Below, piece after piece: positions 32,872-40,006 of a stretch of 64,000 bases of DNA. Source of the DNA: a virus; the IMG/VR virus record IMGVR_UViG_3300001450_000027, positions 1-64,000 of that record. The stretch is one strand, 5' to 3'. Made by a program: the position numbers and the translations under genes. Under the pieces are notes generated by a model that was not told the DNA's origin, searched no databases, and worked only from the letters and a program-made list of their open reading frames with translations. Every line of letters starts with the position of its first letter. The first letter of the stretch is position 1.

Positions 32872-34765
32872 GATCTTTTTTCTCCGTTTTTATAAGGCCT
32901 TCTAAAAGTTTATCAATTTCATACTTTGTATTAAATAGTTTGTTTTCTTCAACTTTGTGTGATTCCGTAATACCTTTTGATAATTGTCTAAGCTCTGTAG
33001 AGCCCATGGGCAAAGCAGTCCTTGCTGTGTTGCCGTATTCTCCGGTGGCTTGGTTTTTGAAATTCTTCTTTCTGCCGCCTTTATTATAATTCATCTGGTG
33101 TCTTTTATACTTGCCTCGTTTATATTGAGAGCCGTCATCTCTCTTGGCTGGTGGCTCTGCTAATAAAACATCGTCTTCTTCATCGCCACCGGCTGGTTCT
33201 GCGTCTCCTTCGCCGCCCAAGTCAAGGTCACCACCAAGGTCATCTCCACCAAGGTCACCACCAAGATCACCACCTAGGTCTCCACCCAGACCACCACCTT
33301 CTCCTTGTCCTTCTCCGCCTTGAAGTTGTGTTGCGAATTTCATATCATGAAACATCTCTCTTTGATTTCTGATGAATTCATCTTCTGATATACCAAGCAT
33401 GTGCTCTGCCACCCAACGTTTAGAAAAATAACCTTCTGTTGCTGCGCTCGCAGCTTCAAACTTGCTTTTCCAGTGCTCAAGCTCTTGCAGTTCAGCAATC
33501 TTAGAAGGGTTGTTGAGATGAAGAGAGAATGAAAGAAGGTCATCCCCCCTGAACCCAAGAGTGAATAGATGTATAATACCAATCTTTTCAAGCTCCGATA
33601 TAATAACACGCTGTAGACGTTGAATGGTTCTTGAAAAGCGAATATCTTTCTGTGCAAGGGTCGTCTTATCCTCCATGGCACCCTCACCCATTGTAAGGTA
33701 AGCTTGCGGAATTTTAATCGCAGCAAAAAGCTTGTCTTTGAGATATTTAACATCTTCTACTGTTCCCGTGAATTGTCCACCGGGCAAATTAGTGATCTCA
33801 GACGCAGATCCACCGCGAACAGGAATAAAATAATCCTCTTCTATTGATAGTGGGTTGTAGCGAAGATCAACACGACCAGTACTAGGATCGACAACTTGGT
33901 GACGCTTCATCTGGGTCATGACTTTCTGCATATACTGCTCTACATCTTGAGGGGCTATATTGCCAACATCAATTTTAAATACTCTCCTTTCTGGTGACCT
34001 GACGATACGATAGGCCATCATTGCGTCCTCAAGAAGGGTGAGTTGTCTCCAAATACGACGAGCCGGCTCAAGCACAGAGGTTCCATAAGGAACGTTTTTA
34101 TCGTTCCCTAACACTCTAAAGTGAGCAACCTGCCAATTCTCAAGCGTGAGACCAGCAGAGTTCCATTGGTATTGAACGTAATTCGGATTACTTTCGTCTT
34201 CCCCCTCAAGTCTTTCGACTTCTTGAGGGGGCAGCCCAATACAGTTTCTAATCCCAGCGTCTTCATCCATATCTAAATAAAGAAAGAGGTCACCGTATTT
34301 ACACATAGTTCGAGACCAACCAAATAAATTGTGGTTGATGTTAAGAACATTAAAATACAAGGATTCAAGAACTGACTTGATTTCATCATTTGCACACTTG
34401 ATTTGCAACATTGGGTTCAAACTTGAGTGGGTCGTCATCTCGTCTGCGTAAATATCTAATGCCGAAGCAATGATAGGTTCGTATTCCATTTGATCAAAGT
34501 CGACATAACGCTCAGATCGGTTTCTGTTGGAAATCATATTGACCGCCATAACGTTCATGGGGTTGTATTCAGTCTTTTTAAATTGTTTACCGGAGGCTGA
34601 CTTAAATCGATTAGCATATATATCGAGATGTCTTCTCCGAATCTCCCTACCCGTCTGAGTTCTGCGATTGACTATTGGTCCAGAAAACAGTCTTGTAAGT
34701 GACTTGAACAGCTTGTTCGTTTCATTATAGGGGTTATTCCCTTTTCTTCCATATTTTTTAGCCAT
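32858..34765 (-). CDS. gp20: Portal protein (gp20-like)
   Basis: This 635-residue protein forms the dodecameric ring at the packaging vertex. It has the typical T4-type segments SERYVDFDQMEYEPIIASAL and ALDIYADEMTTHSS near residues 85-115, a clip/wing region with YGDLFLYLDMDE, the stem region with RRIWRQLTLLEDAMMAYRI, and AAIKIPQAYLTMGEGA near residue 350. The C-terminus carries a low-complexity repeat of GGDL units (residues about 490-525) and a basic tail. T4 gp20 is 524 residues, so the extra length is mostly that C-terminal extension. It follows the terminase gene by 6 bp. Confidence 0.95.
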   Translation of the reverse strand: MAKKYGRKGNNPYNETNKLFKSLTRLFSGPIVNRRTQTGREIRRRHLDIYANRFKSASGKQFKKTEYNPMNVMAVNMISNRNRSERYVDFDQMEYEPIIASALDIYADEMTTHSSLNPMLQIKCANDEIKSVLESLYFNVLNINHNLFGWSRTMCKYGDLFLYLDMDEDAGIRNCIGLPPQEVERLEGEDESNPNYVQYQWNSAGLTLENWQVAHFRVLGNDKNVPYGTSVLEPARRIWRQLTLLEDAMMAYRIVRSPERRVFKIDVGNIAPQDVEQYMQKVMTQMKRHQVVDPSTGRVDLRYNPLSIEEDYFIPVRGGSASEITNLPGGQFTGTVEDVKYLKDKLFAAIKIPQAYLTMGEGAMEDKTTLAQKDIRFSRTIQRLQRVIISELEKIGIIHLFTLGFRGDDLLSFSLHLNNPSKIAELQELEHWKSKFEAASAATEGYFSKRWVAEHMLGISEDEFIRNQREMFHDMKFATQLQGGEGQGEGGGLGGDLGGDLGGDLGGDDLGGDLDLGGEGDAEPAGGDEEDDVLLAEPPAKRDDGSQYKRGKYKRHQMNYNKGGRKKNFKNQATGEYGNTARTALPMGSTELRQLSKGITESHKVEENKLFNTKYEIDKLLEGLIKTEKKDHEAQ

Positions 34766-34771
34766 ATTATA

Positions 34772-36358
34772 TTATCCTTTGTAAATCCATAAAAAATCTT
34801 TTGTTTGCTCAATTTCATCCCTGTATTTGTCTTGGGTTGTTTGAGAGAAAGTGTCCATTCCTTTAATTGCTGTATTTAGTTTGGTAGTGTTCATATACAT
34901 CGAGTTCATCATTGCTTTTTTATATTCTTGTTCTTTTTTATTAACTTGCAGGGCCGTATCTCGAACCCAACAAGCAATTGCTAATGACATAACTAGGTCA
35001 TCGTTGTAGCTTCTCATAGATTGTGGTTTCCCGTTAGCCCATATAAAAGTTTTAAATTCATGATAAGATCTACTAGAATAAATCTTTACCAACTTGTTTC
35101 GTATGAACTCCTCTAGTTTAGCAACAATTAAAGGTCTTGTCTTGGTTGACGTTGTAAATCCTGCGATTGCATTATTCATGTTTTCGCCTTGAATTTGACT
35201 AACAAACTCATGTGTTGACTTAACAGAATAATACAAATTAGAATATCCCAAGTTAATTAGTTTTTCCAAAATTGATATACCAATACCGTTGTTCTCTACG
35301 ACCAAAAGGCAATTTCCAAATTCAGAACCAGCAGAAAACAACATCTGTGAGTACATGTCCAAACTTGGCTTTCCTTGGTATTCAGCAATCACCTCCATAG
35401 TCTCTAATTTTATAATATGAAAAACAGAATTATCTGCACCGTCACCCCTTGCTACATCAGCAACAAGCAAGTACGTATTGTTTTCATTATATTTCTCCCA
35501 AAGCCAAAGATTGCGATCGTGCCCGGTTCTATATTCTGGGTCCTTCAGTAATTTACTGAGCCATGTCAAATCGTCCGGATGAATAACAGTGTCACCAGAA
35601 GTATTAAAGTTACACAACAATTCCTGTGCAACTTGTCTCTTGGACATGTTCTTGGTCTCTCTCTCAAACCATGCTTGGTCTCTCTCCGGGTGTACGTCCC
35701 ACATCAAATCGATAGGGTTGAACTCGTTCTCGCCGTCGACAGCGCCAACATAGGTTTTGTGAAACCAGTTTCCCGTGCCCTTCGGGGTGGAAAGGGCAAT
35801 ACATCTACCACCTGTCGCCAGCGTAGAGTAGACAGAAGTCCATATATCTGTCATCTTTTCAACATGTGCAGCCTCGTCGATGACAAGCAGAGACAGAGCC
35901 TCTGAACGACCTGCGTCTTCTGATGTTGGCACCGCTTTGATAATGGAGCCGTTAGATAGCTCAAAGGACGTCCTGTTGTCAATGGAGATCCGAGAAACCT
36001 TCATCCAATCCGGAAGGTTCTTCATCATACTTTTTACTTTTTTAACAAGGTTCGAGGCTGTGCTAAATTTAGTAGCGAGCACAACAATATTCTTTTCTTT
36101 GTGAAAAAGCATAAACCAAACGCAATAAGCAGCGGTGATCGTAGAGATCCCCAACTGCCTTGCTTTTAAAATAACGTTAAAACGAAAATCATTATAATCG
36201 TCTAACAAGTCGTCTTGATACGGATATGTCTTAAATTGTATTAGTCCCTTCATGGGGTGACTAATACGACAATAGTTGTTAATAAAGTAGGCAGAATCTT
36301 TACCTGATTTGATGATCTCTTTTATAATGTCTTGCTTGGAAAGACGATATGGTTTCAT
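34772..36358 (-). CDS. gp17: Large terminase subunit (gp17-like)
   Basis: This 528-residue packaging motor combines an ATPase and a nuclease. Visible motifs are the Walker A variant KARQLGIST (65-73), Walker B LLVIDEAAH (157-165), the coupling motif ALSTPKGTG (188-196), and the RNase-H-like nuclease acidic residues in VADVARGDGADNS (D301), VVENNGIG and NDDLVMSLAI near the C-terminus. Length is shorter than T4 gp17 (610) but complete. It overlaps the upstream gene by 4 bp (ATGA) and precedes the portal, as is common in marine T4-like phages. Confidence is high. Confidence 0.96.
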   Translation of the reverse strand: MKPYRLSKQDIIKEIIKSGKDSAYFINNYCRISHPMKGLIQFKTYPYQDDLLDDYNDFRFNVILKARQLGISTITAAYCVWFMLFHKEKNIVVLATKFSTASNLVKKVKSMMKNLPDWMKVSRISIDNRTSFELSNGSIIKAVPTSEDAGRSEALSLLVIDEAAHVEKMTDIWTSVYSTLATGGRCIALSTPKGTGNWFHKTYVGAVDGENEFNPIDLMWDVHPERDQAWFERETKNMSKRQVAQELLCNFNTSGDTVIHPDDLTWLSKLLKDPEYRTGHDRNLWLWEKYNENNTYLLVADVARGDGADNSVFHIIKLETMEVIAEYQGKPSLDMYSQMLFSAGSEFGNCLLVVENNGIGISILEKLINLGYSNLYYSVKSTHEFVSQIQGENMNNAIAGFTTSTKTRPLIVAKLEEFIRNKLVKIYSSRSYHEFKTFIWANGKPQSMRSYNDDLVMSLAIACWVRDTALQVNKKEQEYKKAMMNSMYMNTTKLNTAIKGMDTFSQTTQDKYRDEIEQTKDFLWIYKG

Positions 36359-36903
36359 TTTTTCCTTGTATCATTTCGTGGTCTTTTGTTCTTGTTATCT
36401 AAATCCATAAACTTACGCCACGAATCTTCGATTTTTCTATTCTCTGATCCGCCCGCATCAGGATCTACTTTGATTCCTGAGATGTTGAAATATTGGTATG
36501 CTTGTACGAAACTGCGAACTCTAGATACAGACGAAGCAAGAACGGAAACATCACCTTCTTTAGTAAGAGTCACATTGTTTCCAGTTATGGATTTGTACTC
36601 TTTCTGTAAAAACTTTTTTACTTCGCCTATCATACGTGACATCTCGTTTTCAAAGTCTCCACCGTATATCTCTTTAAGCCTTATATCAGACTGGTAATGG
36701 ATAGCAATTTGGTTTCCCATAAATTTTATACTGAAACCATCGTTTACCCTCTGGTCCATAATCGGACAACCTTCTTCTCTTTTGAGTCCTACCTTTTTAG
36801 ACTCACCATCACGAACAAAACGCTCGTCATGGGCACCGTCATAAGCGTTTGAGGCTGCCTGTGCAAGCCCTTGAACGATTTCTAAAATATTTGATTCAGC
36901 CAT
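36355..36903 (-). CDS. Protein encoded just before the large terminase; possible small terminase
   Basis: This 182-residue protein starts at the ATG at 36903, which has GGAGA 8 nt upstream and overlaps the stop of the preceding gene. The sequence starts MAESNILEIVQGLAQAASNA, with a helical N-terminus, then DGFSIKFMGNQIAIHYQSD, MSRMIGEVKKFLQKEYKSI and VRSFVQAYQYFNISGIKV. The position immediately upstream of, and coupled to, the large terminase is where small terminases lie, and the size is right (T4 gp16 is 164 residues). I see no clear DNA-binding helix-turn-helix, so this is position-based inference. Confidence 0.5.
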   Translation of the reverse strand: MAESNILEIVQGLAQAASNAYDGAHDERFVRDGESKKVGLKREEGCPIMDQRVNDGFSIKFMGNQIAIHYQSDIRLKEIYGGDFENEMSRMIGEVKKFLQKEYKSITGNNVTLTKEGDVSVLASSVSRVRSFVQAYQYFNISGIKVDPDAGGSENRKIEDSWRKFMDLDNKNKRPRNDTRKK

Positions 36904-37273
36904 TATTAGGTCTCCATCCTTGTTTCCATCTATCTTCGCGTCCTTCAACCCATTGTATATAACACTTCTCACAACATTCAAATTTAGACATATAGAGATC
37001 ATCGTTTGATTTAAATGAATATGTATTACAAACCGGGCAAGAGCGCTTGGATTCTCTTTTAAGTAGTTTCTTGGATATAAAAACTCCATTTACTTGCTCC
37101 TCACCGTAGTCTATGTTACTAGTGGAATCGTAAACTGTTTTTAATTGCTTAAGGTATTCTTTTTCTTTTTCGCTTGTCCAGTTGGCCTTTGGGCTTTGGA
37201 CTGCATCGTCTCCATATTTTTCTGCAATTGCCTTTTCTACCTTAATTGCGTAATTGGGATCTTTGTTTTTCAT
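36896..37273 (-). CDS. Small zinc-ribbon protein
   Basis: This 125-residue protein has a Lys/Glu-rich helical N-terminal half and a C-terminal zinc ribbon: CPVCNTYSFKS (C79-x-x-C-type) paired with CCEKCYIQWVEGRE, followed by a Trp-rich tail (REDRWKQGWRPNNG). It overlaps the next gene by 8 bp and precedes the terminase by one gene. A role as DNA or protein adaptor in packaging is possible. GAGG lies before the ATG. It resembles many phage proteins with one zinc ribbon but no specific family is recognised. Confidence 0.55.
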   Translation of the reverse strand: MKNKDPNYAIKVEKAIAEKYGDDAVQSPKANWTSEKEKEYLKQLKTVYDSTSNIDYGEEQVNGVFISKKLLKRESKRSCPVCNTYSFKSNDDLYMSKFECCEKCYIQWVEGREDRWKQGWRPNNG

Positions 37274-37279
37274 AAAGCC

Positions 37280-37699
37280 TCACTTCACCGCATGCATAAT
37301 TGCTATAGATGTGCCAACGCCTGCAACAAATCCACCTGCAAGCCACCAAGAGTTTTTGCTTGGCTTAACAAGTCCATTGAGCTTGTCTATTTCATCTTGT
37401 TTGATTGTTAGCAAATCAGTCAGACGCTCGTCAGCAGACTCGCATTTGGCTGTTAAAAGGTTATAATTATAATTCTCCTTCTCTACCGCTCTGCTAACGT
37501 GGTACTCTATTTGGATATCGCACTGCTCTACCATTAGTCGGTTTTCGACAATCAACTTTGAAACAGCCGCATTGTTAAATAGCCTACCTTCGAATGGGGC
37601 CTTCTGGCCTTGGTTTAATTTTGTAAATTTTGGTTTTTGCTCAAATGCGTGGGCTGCATTAGACCATGTCATTAGAAACCCTAATAAGAAATATTTCAT
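37280..37699 (-). CDS. Exported coiled-coil protein with C-terminal membrane helix
   Basis: This 139-residue protein has a cleavable-type signal peptide (MKYFLLGFLMTWSNAAHA, with AHA before the likely cut), an APFEGRLFNNAAVSKLIVEN segment, a coiled coil with two Cys (residues about 60-112), and a C-terminal transmembrane helix WWLAGGFVAGVGTSIAIM. Signal peptide plus periplasmic coiled coil plus membrane anchor would suit a spanin-like or envelope-linking role next to the holin-like gene at 39260, but no lipobox is present. It overlaps the upstream gene by 4 bp. Function inferred weakly. Confidence 0.5.
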   Translation of the reverse strand: MKYFLLGFLMTWSNAAHAFEQKPKFTKLNQGQKAPFEGRLFNNAAVSKLIVENRLMVEQCDIQIEYHVSRAVEKENYNYNLLTAKCESADERLTDLLTIKQDEIDKLNGLVKPSKNSWWLAGGFVAGVGTSIAIMHAVK

Positions 37700-38859
37700 C
37701 TTCTTCTCCTTGCAATAATTCCCATAAGCGGGATTAAAAAGAAACTATACGGAGTCGGTGCGACACTGCACCCACCCTTTACTGGATCTGTCACTTCTTG
37801 GCTAAGCTGTGGTAGTTGCGAAAGCTCTTCGGTCTCCTCTTCACTGTAAGTACCCTCAGAGGACTCCTCTTCTTCATCTGTTTGTGGGTCCCACTCTTCT
37901 TGCTCTTCTTCCGTCCACGTTTCCTCTTCTGTCCAAGTTTCTTCTTCTTCAGCTTCGTAGAATGGGGCTGAAATTTCAATGTTTGAAAGAGTAACCCCAA
38001 TCTCGTGAGCGCCACTCCAAGGCCACCAAGAAGAATCAAAAGCGGATGAGATGTTGAGTTCGTCTATGGTAAAGGTTTGACCTTCTTCAACTTGGATACT
38101 CATGAAATACTCGTGATACACACTCTCTTCAGATCTTGCTTCTAAGTTGAGATAGGTATCCCAAGCCATCATTCCAGCCTGACCATTAACATATACATCC
38201 CATTCATAAAGAGTGACTTCATATTGGGTTTGGACACGGTAATCTGAGCTTAAAAATCCCTTGGTTTGTACATTGCCAGCAGCTTTAACGCTCCCATCTT
38301 CCGTGATGGGATATTCACCATGAGCCATTACAGCACCCTCAGCATCAAGGCCAAGCCCGTAGCTGTTGGTAAAGGTTACTTGGCCATAGGCATCAATTCC
38401 ATAGTTCTCAAAAGGCACTGACCAATCCCAGCGGAATGCACCATTTTCACGGGTTAAATCGGTGAGGGCCTCAACGGAGAGTACTGGTGGAGAACTCCAA
38501 CTCCAATCGTTCCAATCGGTAACCCAAAGCTCATCGTCTTGTGCAGGTATCCCGCGAGCCTTAACAATCGCTACATAAAAGTCGGAACCGCGATCGATGG
38601 AAGACTGAAACCAAAAGAATTCAACGATTGCATTGATGGAGTTTCCAGCTTCATCTGAGTTTCCAATATACATTGTATTACCGGAAAAGTATGCGTATGC
38701 ATTTGGATTTTGGTCTGCATCAAATGCATTCACTTCGTCAAAAGTTACATCCACTTCGCCTTCAAGCATCGTAGCGCCTATATATGAGGTTTCGGACTGA
38801 CTCATATCATCGGCATTAGCATAGTTCATCAAGAACATGCTTAATAAGAAATATTTCAT
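37696..38859 (-). CDS. Exported protein with acidic linker and C-terminal sorting-signal-like tail
   Basis: This 387-residue protein starts with a signal peptide (MKYFLLSMFLMNYANADD), then a beta-rich Trp/Tyr-rich ectodomain of about 285 residues. Next come very acidic linker repeats, ETWTEEETWTEEEQEEW with further Glu-rich stretches (residues about 305-350), and an end consisting of GGCSVAPTP, a hydrophobic run of about 13 residues and a final ARRRR. Gly-Gly-Cys plus hydrophobic helix plus Arg cluster at the very C-terminus is the layout of MYXO-CTERM and GlyGly-CTERM sorting signals handled by bacterial surface-sorting proteases. It is expected on the infected cell's outer surface. It overlaps the genes on both sides by 4 bp. 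Role unknown: superinfection exclusion or adhesion are possible. Confidence 0.65.
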   Translation of the reverse strand: MKYFLLSMFLMNYANADDMSQSETSYIGATMLEGEVDVTFDEVNAFDADQNPNAYAYFSGNTMYIGNSDEAGNSINAIVEFFWFQSSIDRGSDFYVAIVKARGIPAQDDELWVTDWNDWSWSSPPVLSVEALTDLTRENGAFRWDWSVPFENYGIDAYGQVTFTNSYGLGLDAEGAVMAHGEYPITEDGSVKAAGNVQTKGFLSSDYRVQTQYEVTLYEWDVYVNGQAGMMAWDTYLNLEARSEESVYHEYFMSIQVEEGQTFTIDELNISSAFDSSWWPWSGAHEIGVTLSNIEISAPFYEAEEEETWTEEETWTEEEQEEWDPQTDEEEESSEGTYSEEETEELSQLPQLSQEVTDPVKGGCSVAPTPYSFFLIPLMGIIARRRR

Positions 38860-39263
38860 TTACCCTCCATGGTTATTCCTAATTCTTGTTGTAAAATTCT
38901 ATCGATCTCGTTTGGATCGTTTTCTGCTTTTTTAACTAATTTTTTAATTTGTTCTTTCTTGCTTTTTGTCATACTCTCTTTTTCTTTTTCATATTTCTCT
39001 TCAATCTTCTTTACTGCTTCGCTGTAGTTTCTTTCGGCTTCTTCTCTTTTTTTAATTTCCAACTCGTGCGCTCTTTCAATCGCTTCTTTCTCTTTTTTAT
39101 ACTGCTGTCTTGCAAGGTTGGCCTGTAACATTATGCCATTAGCGCTCTGCTTACCAAGTGTATAAACGATTACAAAAGCCACAACAGCGACAAGCCATCG
39201 CCAATGTTGACGACAGAAGACGGCTGTAATCTTAAGATACTTTAAAAGAGTAAGCCAAATCAC
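38856..39263 (-). CDS. Membrane-anchored coiled-coil protein (i-spanin-like topology)
   Basis: This 135-residue protein has one N-terminal transmembrane helix (WLVAVVAFVIVYTLG, residues about 24-38) and a long Glu/Lys-rich coiled coil (residues about 48-115) ending in a short globular tail (DRILQQELGITMEGK). This N-in, periplasmic coiled-coil topology and size are those of Rz-type inner-membrane spanins, which disrupt the outer membrane at lysis. It overlaps the holin-like gene by 4 bp, supporting a lysis role. No outer-membrane lipoprotein partner is seen embedded, so alternatives remain. Confidence 0.5.
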   Translation of the reverse strand: MIWLTLLKYLKITAVFCRQHWRWLVAVVAFVIVYTLGKQSANGIMLQANLARQQYKKEKEAIERAHELEIKKREEAERNYSEAVKKIEEKYEKEKESMTKSKKEQIKKLVKKAENDPNEIDRILQQELGITMEGK

Positions 39264-39577
39264 GCCCTATCGCCATACTTGTATGTCTTAACTGCATCGA
39301 TAACCGACTGGCCACCGACATAAATAACTGCGATTAGTCCCCACGTCTCAGCGTCTAGCTCAGAAAGGTATAGTAATACTGTCGCTGTTGAAAACACAAG
39401 AAGCTTACGAGACATAAACTTTCCCATAAACCTGTCAGCCCAACCCAATTTGTTCTCGACTTTATTGTCGCCTTGGCAATCTTTATTACAACAGACCTCT
39501 TTACAGCGGCAATCTTCTTTGCAGCAATCTGCATCACAGCATAATTCTTTTTTTTCAATATCATTTTGTTCACTCAT
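39260..39577 (-). CDS. Holin-like membrane protein with Cys-pair array
   Basis: This 105-residue protein has two hydrophobic segments, LLVFSTATVLLYLSEL and TWGLIAVIYVGGQSVID, joined by a short acidic turn and followed by a basic tail (KTYKYGDRA), like small phage holins. The N-terminal domain is odd: nine Cys between residues 13 and 34 in a near-regular pattern CCxxxCCxxxCxCxxxCCxxxC. Such density suggests metal binding or disulfide cross-linking. The gene overlaps neighbours by 1-4 bp in a run of membrane protein genes. Holin function is inferred from topology and context. Confidence 0.5.
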   Translation of the reverse strand: MSEQNDIEKKELCCDADCCKEDCRCKEVCCNKDCQGDNKVENKLGWADRFMGKFMSRKLLVFSTATVLLYLSELDAETWGLIAVIYVGGQSVIDAVKTYKYGDRA

Positions 39578-39993
39578 TATTCCTTAACCTCCCTTTGTAT
39601 TTCTTCAGATTGTGGCAAATTAGTTCCACACATCGGATATTTTTTAAGCCAATTCGTGACACCGGCCTGTGCTTGTCCGGGCATCATACCAAAGGAATTA
39701 AAAATGCTTTGCAACCGATTGGAAAAATCACAAGGCCTCATTGCACCACCAGCAACTCCTCTGAACTCTAATCCCAAGCTGGGTAGGTTTAGCCTGTCTG
39801 ACTCCTTCGGGTCTCTAGTTTTTAGCATTGGTATAAGCCTCCCTAGGTCTTTTCCAAGAAGTTTCATATCTTCAGCAAATTTAGGATCTTCTTCGAATCT
39901 TCCCTCTTCGATAACGAACGGGGATTGTTGATCGAGAACAGCTTCTAGCTCTTCTTTAATAATTCGCGTTAATATTTCTTTTGTTAACCTCAT
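39577..39993 (-). CDS. Small protein with leader-like N-terminal helix
   Basis: This 138-residue protein starts at the ATG at 39993, set by AAAGGAGAG 5 nt upstream; an upstream in-frame ATG lies inside the previous gene. It starts MRLTKEILTRIIKEELEAVL, the prototype of the recurrent leader-like peptide, containing I-K-E where gp21-type proteases would cut. A charged helix (FAEDMKLLGKDLGRLIPMLK) and a compact C-terminal domain with FRGVAGGAMRPCDFSNRLQS and GVTNWLKKYPMCGTN follow. No known family. It could be an internal head protein or unrelated; the leader resemblance is the only clue. Confidence 0.55.
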   Translation of the reverse strand: MRLTKEILTRIIKEELEAVLDQQSPFVIEEGRFEEDPKFAEDMKLLGKDLGRLIPMLKTRDPKESDRLNLPSLGLEFRGVAGGAMRPCDFSNRLQSIFNSFGMMPGQAQAGVTNWLKKYPMCGTNLPQSEEIQREVKE

Positions 39994-40006
39994 CAGCACT
40001 CTCCTT

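Noticed and set aside
36904-37089. Longer N-terminus of the 182-residue protein before the terminase
   Set aside because: It would overlap the zinc-ribbon gene heavily. ATG 36903 has a Shine-Dalgarno and starts at the overlap.
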